Source: Staphylococcus sp. IVB6240
GTDB taxonomy: Bacteria; Bacillota; Bacilli; Staphylococcales; Staphylococcaceae
Direction of reading: 5' to 3'
DNA length: 64,000 nt
Assembly (NCBI RefSeq): GCF_025558425.1
Contig: NZ_CP094718.1
Location: 992,001-1,056,000 of the forward strand
The notes under the pieces were generated by a model. The model was not told the DNA's origin. It saw only the letters and a program-made list of their open reading frames with translations, and did no database searches. The stretch's first letter is position 1. Each line of letters starts with the position of its first letter. Position numbers and translations under genes: made by a program. Positions 9,601 through 14,941 of the stretch are shown piece after piece.

Positions 9601-9802
9601 AACTAACCGGATTGAAGTTGATAAAATTCATATTAGACAAACAGATTATGTTAAGAGTAACAATGTAAAAGAATCTAGACGTTTATTACCAACTATTGGT
9701 AACAAAATAAGTAACATTGAAAAATACCACACTGATATTTTAGGAAATATGTACAAGCAACAAAGACCAAAAGCACCACAGCTTGTATTTAAAAAAGGAT
9801 AA
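6644..9802 (+). CDS. cas9: CRISPR-associated endonuclease Cas9 (type II-A, SaCas9-type)
   Basis: RNA-guided DNA endonuclease, 1052 aa against 1053 for SaCas9, colinear along its length. RuvC-I has ILGLDIGIGSVGYG with Asp10; the arginine-rich bridge helix GRRAKRGARRLMRRR follows. RuvC-II IIIELARES carries Glu481. HNH has EVDHIIPRSVSFDD with Asp560 and His561, and Asn584. RuvC-III HHAEDALIIA carries His705 and Asp708. The PAM-interacting domain keeps the SaCas9 PAM contacts: Asn983, Asn984, Arg989, Glu991 and Arg1013 match SaCas9 Asn985, Asn986, Arg991, Glu993 and Arg1015. No catalytic residue is missing, so interference should be functional. It is the first gene of the cas9-cas1-cas2-csn2 operon. 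Confidence 0.98.
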   Translation: MSYQYILGLDIGIGSVGYGLIDFKTQKIIDAGVRLFPEANADNNLGRRAKRGARRLMRRRIHRLDRIKDLLSEYKIISEEQPVNNKPYDIRVKGLTEALSKDELAVALLHIAKRRGIHNVNIAMSDDDSSSGSLSTKDQLNKNAKALEDRYVCELQKERLDTEGKVRGVENRFHTKDIIREVKKLLDTQKQFHSEIDDDFINKYITLVETRREYFEGPGKGSPYGWDADIKKWYQLMMGHCTYFPEELRSVKYAYTADLFNALNDLNNLTISRDENNKLEYFEKYHIIENVFKQKKNPTLKQIAKEIGVDEIDISGYRITKSGKPQFTNFKLFHDLKNAVKDQSILEDISLMDQIAEILTIYQDKDSIIEELGQLEHLLSESDKHAIAEFTGYTGTHRLSLKCMNMVIDELWHSQKNQMEIFTYLNIRPKKFELEGLKNIPTNMIEDAILSPVVKRSFKQAIGVVNAIIKKYGLPKDIIIELARESNSAEQRKYLNDIQKKNEKTRKQIEEIIKEYGNENAKRLIQKIKLHDAQEGKCLYSLKAIPLEDLLRNPKNYEVDHIIPRSVSFDDSMHNKVLVRSNQNAKKNNRTPYQYLTSSDADISYAEFKQHVLNLAKNKDRMSRKKREYLLEERDINKYDIQKEFVNRNLVDTRYTTRELTTLLKAYFSINNLDVKVKTINGSFTDFLRKRWRFKKDRNEGYKHHAEDALIIAKADFLFKEHKLLKELKDVSELAVAENTSAVKSEDQYEEVFGGYHQIEDIKNYNITKFSHRVDKKPNRQLINDTIYSTRTKNDETYVINTLKNLYDKSNDKVKKLYNKNPENFLMYHHDTQTFKKLATIMEQYSDEKNPLAKYYEETGHYLTKYAKKGNGPAVRKLKYYGDRLGEHLDITKKYNSTKNKVVQLSKSSFRFDIYKGEKGFKMISIPYIDLENKKNYYVIDQTYYNHLKNEKKIFGNDIFIGSFYTNDIIAINGNRYRVIGVNNNKTNRIEVDKIHIRQTDYVKSNNVKESRRLLPTIGNKISNIEKYHTDILGNMYKQQRPKAPQLVFKKG

Positions 9803-9807
9803 GTGCT

Positions 9808-10710
9808 ATGGGATGGCGTGTTGTATATATTTCAGACGTTGATAAACTCTCATTGCATCTAGACAGTTTGAAAATTAAAAAAGGGGACGACGAGTATAAA
9901 GTCCCCTTGAATGATATTTATGCTTTGGTTATTGAAGATTTGACGATTTCTTTGACTTCGCGACTGATTGTTGCTTTATCAAACCATAATATACTAGTTA
10001 TTTTTTGTAACCAGAAACATTTACCTGAATGTGTCATACATCCGATATCAGGCCACTTTAATCAATATTCACAAATGAAAAATCAGTTGATGTGGGATGA
10101 AGCTAATAAAGAAATGTTATAGCGTGAAATTGTTAAACAAAAAATTCATAATCAAATTCATTGTATGAAATATAATGCAATTGTACCTGAAAGAATTGAA
10201 AAAATGATAAGTTTGAAAGAAAATGTGTTGCTCAAAGATCGACAGAATATTGAAGGTCAAGCAGCGAAGTACTATTTTAATAGCTTTTTCAAAGATTTTA
10301 CACGTGATGATGAGACATTGGTTGAAAATGCAGTGCTCAATTATGGATATACCATTCTGAATGCAGCAATCGCACGTACAATTGTCGCGAAAGGCTTGAT
10401 TCCAGCAATGGGCATTCATCATATCGGTGGACGAAATCATTTTAATTTAGCATCTGATTTTTTAGAACCTTTTAGACCAGTCGTTGATTTATTTTTGTTA
10501 AAGTGTCCACCAGAAGAATATTTAACACGTGATTATCGACTGCAACTTGTTAATTTAATACATGCTAAAATTTATATAGATGGAAAGTTACAAACTGTGA
10601 TTCGTGCTATAGAAATTATGGTGCAATCTATTATTGATTATTTTAAAACAGGAAACCTCGATTGCCTAAAATTTCCAGACTTACATAAATACGAGTTTTA
10701 TGAGTTATAG
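9808..10710 (+). pseudogene. cas1: cas1 integrase, interrupted by an in-frame TAG at codon 105
   Basis: The type II Cas1 integrase reading frame spans 301 codons, but codon 105 (10120-10122) is TAG. The frame is the same on both sides, so this is a single nonsense change and not a frameshift. Upstream lie GWRVVYIS and NILVIFCNQKHLP. Downstream lie REIVKQKIHNQ, the metal-binding segments EGQAAKYYFN and GIHHIGGRNHFNLASDF, and EPFRPVVD. The stop falls where relatives have Trp (S. pyogenes VWTAIIAQKI), so TGG to TAG is likely. The 104-aa fragment lacks all catalytic residues. It starts 5 bases after cas9. A sequencing error or suppression cannot be excluded. Confidence 0.93.
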
Positions 10711-11023
10711 ATTTATGCGCGTTATTTTAATGTTTGATTTACCCGTAGAAACAAAAACACAAAGGCGTATTTATAGTAAGTTTCGAAAGAGGTTATTGGA
10801 AGAAGGTTTTCTTATGATGCAATATTCCATTTATATAAAAAGTGTTGCAAATAAAGATGCTGCAAATTATACGATAAGAGCGATTAAACAATTTTTACCA
10901 CAAGACGGACATGTACGTGCACTGGTTATTACAGAAAAACAATATGAAAAAATGCAAATTTTATTAGGTACTGAAGATAAAAATATTGCAATACTCGGTG
11001 ACAACAGAACAATCATATTTTGA
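10700..11023 (+). CDS. cas2: CRISPR-associated endoribonuclease-fold protein Cas2
   Basis: Cas2 (107 aa) is the structural partner of Cas1 in the adaptation complex. The ferredoxin-like start RVILMFDLPVETKTQRRIYSKFRKRLLEEGF carries the conserved Asp of FDLP and matches type II Cas2 proteins. Its start overlaps the end of the cas1 frame by 11 bases, so normal translation may be coupled; the cas1 nonsense codon about 580 bases upstream could lower its expression. The reading frame itself is intact. Confidence 0.95.
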   Translation: MSYRFMRVILMFDLPVETKTQRRIYSKFRKRLLEEGFLMMQYSIYIKSVANKDAANYTIRAIKQFLPQDGHVRALVITEKQYEKMQILLGTEDKNIAILGDNRTIIF

Positions 11024-11031
11024 GGTGGTTT

Positions 11032-12042
11032 ATGGAAGGGACAACTTGGCAAATTATTCAAGGAGATCGTGATGCAATTACATTAAATATGAGCTATTAT
11101 ACTTCTATATTTAACGAGTATGAGACTATAGAAGAGACCTGGCTCATGCAAATTTTTCAGTATTTCCAAAAAAGAAAGCCACAAGGTTTTGAAACAAAAA
11201 TTATTGATTTAAATGAAGACGAGCAGATCACATCTCAAACTTTTACGGCTTTTTTGATTAGTAATGAAATGATCGAAAATGAACATGGACTCGCTTCATC
11301 ATCATTACTTTATAAAAGTTTGTCACGTAATTTAAAAAATGATTTTGAAGTTGAAGGGTATTATCAGTCCATTAATGCATTGTTAGAAGATTTGTTAATG
11401 AAAGTGAACCATCATTTACCACTTGAAATTAAGCCATACAATGACAAATTATTCATGAAACAGTTGATGTTTTCGTATAGGGAGGATCATCAATATTCTC
11501 GACGTCTCAATCGCATATTGCGTATTTTGCCTATACTTATCAATGAGATGAACGAAGTTTCGAGTAATAAAACATTAATCATTTATATGTATCCAGAGTC
11601 AAACTTAAGTCCTAAAGAACAAGTTCAGTTAAATACGTATCTTAAATCACTTGAAGTCCCTATCATTGTGTTGACAGGTGTTTCCTTTTTTCTATCTGAT
11701 ACACTTGAAGGAATGAATTATTTAATAAATGATCAACAAATGTTAACAGAATCTCTTATTGAAACACTTGAATGGGATGCACCTATTAACTTTTCGAAAG
11801 AGGACATTCAGAAGAGTTTGAAGCAGTTTTTAATTCAATATCATGAAAAATTCGAGTTAAATCCGACCATTTCTAATTATGCAATGAAAGATATTATGCT
11901 TTTTAACCCATGTGATTTATACACAGGTCTCAGCTTTTTACATCATTGTAAGCAGCCCTTTAAGTTAGATTTGGATTATGAACAAGTTCCTATCTCATTA
12001 GCATCATATATTCGAGATATTTATAAAATGAAAGATTTTTGA
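11032..12042 (+). CDS. csn2: CRISPR-associated protein Csn2, long (Csn2-St-like) form
   Basis: This 336-aa protein sits in the csn2 position of a type II-A operon. It is much longer than the roughly 220-aa S. pyogenes Csn2 and fits the long Csn2-St group found with small type II-A Cas9 proteins. In characterised systems Csn2 forms rings on DNA ends during spacer acquisition. Visible features are the WQIIQGD opening, the helical middle region YSRRLNRILRILPILINEMNEV, and a strand pattern KTLIIYMYPES...VPIIVLTGVSFFL like the Csn2 head. ATG 11032 follows GAGGTGG; a TTG 12 bases upstream overlaps cas2 and has no ribosome site. Since cas1 is broken, it may now lack a role. Confidence 0.85.
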   Translation: MEGTTWQIIQGDRDAITLNMSYYTSIFNEYETIEETWLMQIFQYFQKRKPQGFETKIIDLNEDEQITSQTFTAFLISNEMIENEHGLASSSLLYKSLSRNLKNDFEVEGYYQSINALLEDLLMKVNHHLPLEIKPYNDKLFMKQLMFSYREDHQYSRRLNRILRILPILINEMNEVSSNKTLIIYMYPESNLSPKEQVQLNTYLKSLEVPIIVLTGVSFFLSDTLEGMNYLINDQQMLTESLIETLEWDAPINFSKEDIQKSLKQFLIQYHEKFELNPTISNYAMKDIMLFNPCDLYTGLSFLHHCKQPFKLDLDYEQVPISLASYIRDIYKMKDF

Positions 12043-12164
12043 TGTTGAAAAAAATATATAATTAGCGAACTGTATAGAATGATAATTCAACGTAGACAAC
12101 TATATAGATACTGTATTTATTTTGTTGTTCATACTATATTAGTAGATACATCAGAAAGTAATTA
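12043..12164. other. AT-rich stretch after csn2
   Basis: No gene or convincing terminator is visible between the csn2 stop and the first toxin-antitoxin promoter. The cas operon may read on into the toxin-antitoxin region. Confidence 0.4.
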
Positions 12165-12173
12165 TGATAATAT
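12165..12173 (+). promoter_or_regulatory. Toxin locus 1 promoter (extended -10)
   Basis: TGATAATAT (12165-12173) is an extended -10 with a poor -35. The same arrangement, TGGTAATAT, occurs at the same place in copy 2. The predicted transcript starts near 12180. Confidence 0.55.
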
Positions 12174-12230
12174 AGTGAATGGGCAAGTTGGATAGATGGT
12201 GGCTAATCTCTTAAAAGAGGGGTGATGCCT

Positions 12231-12263
12231 ATGGTTATAGATGTTGCTTCTGGGAAGGAATAG
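12231..12263 (+). CDS. Leader peptide ORF of toxin locus 1
   Basis: A 10-codon ORF (MVIDVASGKE) lies directly before the toxin ORF and follows a GAGGGG ribosome site; an in-frame ATG at 12225 could add two residues. Its stop TAG is one base before the toxin ATG, and its last codons (GGGAAGGAA) contain the toxin ribosome site. That layout suggests translational coupling. Eight of ten residues are conserved in copy 2, so it is probably translated or structurally important. Confidence 0.5.
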   Translation: MVIDVASGKE

Positions 12264-12264
12264 C

Positions 12265-12345
12265 ATGACGGATTATGAAATGCTGATGATTGTAATATCA
12301 ATCATAGGCTTAGTAATGATAAGTCAAAACAACCATAAAAAATAA
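12265..12345 (+). CDS. Type I toxin, holin-like small membrane peptide, copy 1
   Basis: A 26-aa peptide starting MTDYEMLMIVISIIGLVMI and ending in a basic, polar NNHKK tail. The MTxYExLM opening followed by one hydrophobic segment is the hallmark of the TxpA/BsrG/Fst-like and 'putative holin-like toxin' group, which insert in the membrane when unopposed. GGAAGGAA 5-6 bases upstream serves as its ribosome site. It is shorter than BsrG. The convergent antisense RNA below is its likely antitoxin. Identification rests on motif and layout. Confidence 0.72.
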   Translation: MTDYEMLMIVISIIGLVMISQNNHKK

Positions 12346-12450
12346 CCATCCAACTTTAGCCGGCTGATGGTTATTTTTTGAAATACTGACAATTTGGCTA
12401 CCGTCTTTTTAACGGGCTCAGTGGGGCATGCAGGCGCATGTCCCTTTTAT
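12337..12450 (-). ncRNA. Antitoxin antisense RNA of locus 1
   Basis: The minus strand has TTGCTT (12480-12485), 17 bases, then TACAGT (12457-12462) with a TGT extension. The predicted RNA is about 114 nt: a 5' hairpin (GGGACATG/CATGCCCC), then GAGCCCGTTAAAAAGACGG, a segment I recall from staphylococcal and enterococcal type I antitoxin RNAs, then a terminator. It overlaps the toxin mRNA at its 3' end, as in SprF/SprG and par RNAI/RNAII. Ends are inferred. Confidence 0.62.
12341..12379. terminator. Bidirectional terminator of toxin-antitoxin locus 1
   Basis: AATAACCATC (12341-12350) pairs with GATGGTTATT (12366-12375). T-runs lie on both strands, so it can end both the toxin mRNA and the convergent antitoxin RNA. 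Confidence 0.75.
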
Positions 12451-12557
12451 AATTTAACTGTAACATATAGAGTATGTACAAGCAATAATATTCCAAAGTT
12501 AGGAATTTTGTAGAACTTAAATACATTATTGATGACTACATTAGTACGATATTTACT

Positions 12558-12600
12558 TTACTTTCTGACGTATCATTTTAAATGATACGTCAGAAAGTAA
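12558..12600. repeat. 43-bp perfect palindrome upstream of toxin locus 2
   Basis: Left arm 12558-12578 (TTACTTTCTGACGTATCATTT) and right arm 12580-12600 are perfect reverse complements around one central base. The right arm belongs to the duplicated toxin-antitoxin unit (copy 1 has the closely similar ACATCAGAAAGTAA); the left arm has no counterpart before copy 1. It ends 4 bases before the copy 2 extended -10. Confidence 0.9.
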
Positions 12601-12603
12601 CTA

Positions 12604-12612
12604 TGGTAATAT
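12604..12612 (+). promoter_or_regulatory. Toxin locus 2 promoter (extended -10)
   Basis: TGGTAATAT (12604-12612) lies immediately after the palindrome, whose right arm covers the -35 position. The predicted transcript starts near 12619. Confidence 0.55.
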
Positions 12613-12669
12613 AGTGAGTGAGCAAGTTGGATAGATGGTGGCTAATCTCTTGAAAAAGGGGTGATGCCT

Positions 12670-12702
12670 ATGGTTATAGATGTTGCTCCTAGGAAGGAAT
12701 AG
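12670..12702 (+). CDS. Leader peptide ORF of toxin locus 2
   Basis: A 10-codon ORF (MVIDVAPRKE) with the same position, ribosome site and one-base gap to the toxin start as in copy 1. Two residues differ (SG to PR). Confidence 0.5.
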   Translation: MVIDVAPRKE

Positions 12703-12703
12703 C

Positions 12704-12784
12704 ATGACAGATTTTGAAATGCTGATGGTTGTACTAACAATTATTAGCATAGTAATGATGAATCAAAACAACCATAAAAAATAA
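12704..12784 (+). CDS. Type I toxin, holin-like small membrane peptide, copy 2
   Basis: A 26-aa peptide starting MTDFEMLMVVLTIISIVMM with the same NNHKK tail as copy 1. About nine residues differ, nearly all conservative hydrophobic changes, which suggests selection on the membrane segment. AGGAAGGAA upstream is the ribosome site. It lies 439 bases after copy 1 within a direct duplication. Toxicity is inferred from family resemblance. Confidence 0.72.
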   Translation: MTDFEMLMVVLTIISIVMMNQNNHKK

Positions 12785-12890
12785 CCATCTAATCAATACT
12801 TTGGCGAGTAATTAGATGGTTCAAAAATAATGAAAGCCACCGTCTTTTTAACGGGCTCAGTGGGGCATGTAGACGCATGCCCCTTTTATA
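12776..12890 (-). ncRNA. Antitoxin antisense RNA of locus 2
   Basis: The minus-strand promoter is TTGCTT (12919-12924), 17 bases, TACAGT (12896-12901) with a TGT extension. The RNA would carry a perfect 5' hairpin (GGGGCATG/CATGCCCC) and end at an 11-bp hairpin (12783-12793 with 12811-12821) followed by a T-run on the minus strand only. On the plus strand the T-run present in copy 1 is lost, so termination of the copy 2 toxin mRNA looks weaker. Confidence 0.62.
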
Positions 12891-12970
12891 ATTTAACTGT
12901 AACATATGGCGTATGTACAAGCAATAATAATCCATAGAAGGGTACACATTTTAGTTAAACATAAATCAAA

Positions 12971-13372
12971 TTATTTTTTTGCGATAACTTTTAATAATTC
13001 AATAATTTCATCATTTTGTTCAACTATTCTTTTGAAATTTTTATTATGCTGGTCAAGTTCGTGCAATATAGCGTAATTTTGGTCAACTAAATCGTTTAGA
13101 AAGCTCACTGTTAGAACTGTACCACTATCGTTTCCTCCATGCATAAAGGCATTAAACCATTTAGTACCGTTACTATACATCTGTCTATTTTTTAAATTTG
13201 TTACAATAGGCAACATTTCATTTGAAAATTCGGTCATGTGACGTTTTTTAAAATATTTATCTATAGATATTTCCTCTGTAGTTTGATTTAAGTTTTGATT
13301 GTTTATAATTTTATTTGCTTTTTTTACAGTTTTCTCATGTGATTTAAAAGGATCATTTTTAAATAAAGCCAC
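12971..13372 (-). CDS. Hypothetical protein
   Basis: I do not recognise this 133-aa protein. It is hydrophilic, has no signal peptide or membrane segment, and has a Lys/Asn-rich N-terminal third. The C-terminal 45 residues (VDQNYAILHELDQHNKNF...EIIELLKVIAKK) look like an amphipathic, possibly coiled-coil helix. The GTG start at 13372 follows AGGGGG at suitable distance. It lies downstream of and in the same direction as the lipoprotein gene, with about 170 bases between them. Composition and location suggest an accessory gene. Confidence 0.6.
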   Translation of the reverse strand: MALFKNDPFKSHEKTVKKANKIINNQNLNQTTEEISIDKYFKKRHMTEFSNEMLPIVTNLKNRQMYSNGTKWFNAFMHGGNDSGTVLTVSFLNDLVDQNYAILHELDQHNKNFKRIVEQNDEIIELLKVIAKK

Positions 13373-13427
13373 TTTAAATTACCCCCTAATGAAATATAAT
13401 TATATAGTAAACACCTTAAAATTTATT

Positions 13428-13451
13428 AATCCTTGCTAAGCAAGTAGGATT
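13428..13451. terminator. Weak hairpin between lipoprotein and hypothetical gene
   Basis: AATCC-TTGC paired with GCAA-GGATT, each arm with small interruptions, lies about 90 bases after the lipoprotein stop. Only short T-runs flank it, so termination is uncertain. Confidence 0.35.
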
Positions 13452-13542
13452 TTATCTTGACGTATTAAGATGCATTTTTAACGTAGTTGGAGATGTTTAA
13501 AAGGTTATAAAATAAGACGTGTTAACTATAAAATTGTCAAAC

Positions 13543-14028
13543 CTACTGTATATCATTATTAATAATATCTGAAAACCTATCATTAAATTCATATTGAGAT
13601 AAACCATAAAAATCTTTTTGTATTCCTAAATCATTTATTTGCTGTTGTGCCTCTTCTGATAAGCCTTCTGTACTGAATCCAGAAGGGGGTTGACTATTTA
13701 AATCTACCTTTTGTCTTTTATAAGTTTGTTGAGGTTGTGATATTTGTTGTTGCTGTTCTTGTACAACTTGATGTTGAACATTTTGATTAGTTTGTTGCAT
13801 AGGCTCAATATTATTGTCAATAGAGTCATATGTATTTTGTTGAGTTGAAGGCATAGTGTTTTGTTCTTCTTCATTGTTTGTTTCTGGAGTTTCAGATTTC
13901 TTTTTTGTTTGTTGTTTTGTTTTTTCTACTTTTTTCTCAGATTCTTTGTCTTTTGCCTGATTATCTTCATGGTTACATGCTGCTAATATGAGTGTACAGG
14001 TTAACATAAAAACTAATAATTTTTTCAA
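13543..14028 (-). CDS. Gln-rich lipoprotein of unknown function
   Basis: A predicted lipoprotein of 161 aa. The signal peptide is MKKLLVFMLTCTLILAAC; the lipobox LAAC places the lipidated Cys at residue 18. Residues about 20-115 are a low-complexity linker rich in Lys, Glu, Asn and Gln (for example QVVQEQQQQISQPQQ). A short folded C-terminal part, PPSGFSTEGLSEEAQQQINDL...NDRFSDIIN, resembles a segment I recall from other staphylococcal lipoproteins. I chose the TTG start because AAAGGA is 9 bases upstream; an ATG 18 bases earlier overlaps that site. It would be anchored on the outer face of the membrane. Confidence 0.75.
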   Translation of the reverse strand: MKKLLVFMLTCTLILAACNHEDNQAKDKESEKKVEKTKQQTKKKSETPETNNEEEQNTMPSTQQNTYDSIDNNIEPMQQTNQNVQHQVVQEQQQQISQPQQTYKRQKVDLNSQPPSGFSTEGLSEEAQQQINDLGIQKDFYGLSQYEFNDRFSDIINNDIQ

Positions 14029-14275
14029 AATAACATATCCTTTCATTTAGGGATTGTTTAATAGATATTTCAACGGAGCATTAAACTGATAATCTATTAT
14101 TTTTTCAGTTTTATTATATAAAATTTTCAGTAATTTTTGCATATAATTTTTAGAAATCTATCGACGAAAAGGACGTTAGAAAAGTAAAGGAGGTTGTCAA
14201 AGTCATTACGATATTTGCACAATATCCCAACAGAACATTCGTATTAAAAAGCAATTAAATAATAATCTTGCTAAA
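14029..14275. other. AT-rich intergenic stretch
   Basis: No ORF with a ribosome site is visible apart from a short one behind AGGAGG near 14190, which looks like a decayed fragment. It separates the accessory genes from the core gene usp and is probably the right edge of the island. Confidence 0.4.
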
Positions 14276-14312
14276 TCAAAAAAACCAACTGCTCAGAAAT
14301 GAGCAAGTTGGT
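14276..14312 (-). terminator. Terminator after universal stress protein gene
   Basis: ACCAACT-GCTCA pairs with TGAGC-AAGTTGGT and a T-run follows on the minus strand. Confidence 0.82.
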
Positions 14313-14321
14313 CTCTCCCAA

Positions 14322-14825
14322 TTAAATGTTGAAGTCCTTTAAAAAATCTTCAGTTGCTACTTTTGGTTCGAAGTTTTCTGGGATTTGTTCAGTACGTACA
14401 ACTAATACGTCGCAAGTTGCATGACGAACAATTGCTTCAGATACAGAACCTACGATAAAACGTTCAACAGCATTTAGACCTGATGTACCACACATTATCA
14501 AGTCTACATCAAGTTGTTCTTCGCTTGCCATTTTAGGGATTAATGACTTAGGTGAACCGAACTCAAGACGAGTTTCTACGTCAGTGACACCTTCGTCAGT
14601 TGCTACTTTTTTGTAACCGTCTAATAATTTCTCAGCGAATGTTCTTGATTTTTCTGTGAAGTGTGAATCGTATACTTCAAATGATGTGTAAGTTCTTGAA
14701 TCGATGACATTGATGATAGTCAGCTTAGCGTTGTTACGTTTTGCAACGGCAACGGCTTTGTTGAATGCCCATTCTGCTTCATGAGATCCATCGACTGCGA
14801 TTAAAATGTTTTTGTACATTAGCAT
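14322..14825 (-). CDS. Universal stress protein (UspA family)
   Basis: A 167-aa UspA-family protein with the ATP-binding signature GTSGLNAVERFIVGSVS near residue 110-130 and the N-terminal ILIAVDGSHEAEWAF. It is very close to the S. aureus homologue at the same locus. A start at 14825 is supported by AAGGGG 8 bases upstream, and a TGGTATAAT extended -10 lies further up on the minus strand. Cytosolic stress and stationary-phase role inferred from the family. It is divergent from ald. Confidence 0.93.
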   Translation of the reverse strand: MLMYKNILIAVDGSHEAEWAFNKAVAVAKRNNAKLTIINVIDSRTYTSFEVYDSHFTEKSRTFAEKLLDGYKKVATDEGVTDVETRLEFGSPKSLIPKMASEEQLDVDLIMCGTSGLNAVERFIVGSVSEAIVRHATCDVLVVRTEQIPENFEPKVATEDFLKDFNI

Positions 14826-14941
14826 AGCAAAAACCCCTTTCTTATTTCACTTTTATTATACCATAATTTTATAAAAAATGGGATCGTTATGATTGCGCTT
14901 ACAATACGCATGCGTTATTATTGAGTTGGAGGTGTAGGAGT

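Noticed and set aside
9359..9640. Open frames on the strand opposite cas9 and other core genes
   Set aside because: They are shadows of strongly conserved genes, with low-complexity translations and no ribosome sites.
10165..10710. Separate 181-aa gene starting at an internal Met
   Set aside because: It is the C-terminal two thirds of cas1 in the same frame as the upstream part, with no ribosome site; treated as one interrupted gene.
12165..12935. CreTA-like CRISPR-regulated toxin-antitoxin
   Set aside because: No sequence resembling the CRISPR repeat occurs in or near the antisense RNAs, and CreTA belongs to class 1 systems; a classical type I pair explains the data.
14150..14260. Possible transposase fragment behind an AGGAGG near 14190
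   Set aside because: The peptide is under 25 residues and I could not match it to any insertion sequence; no terminal repeats seen.
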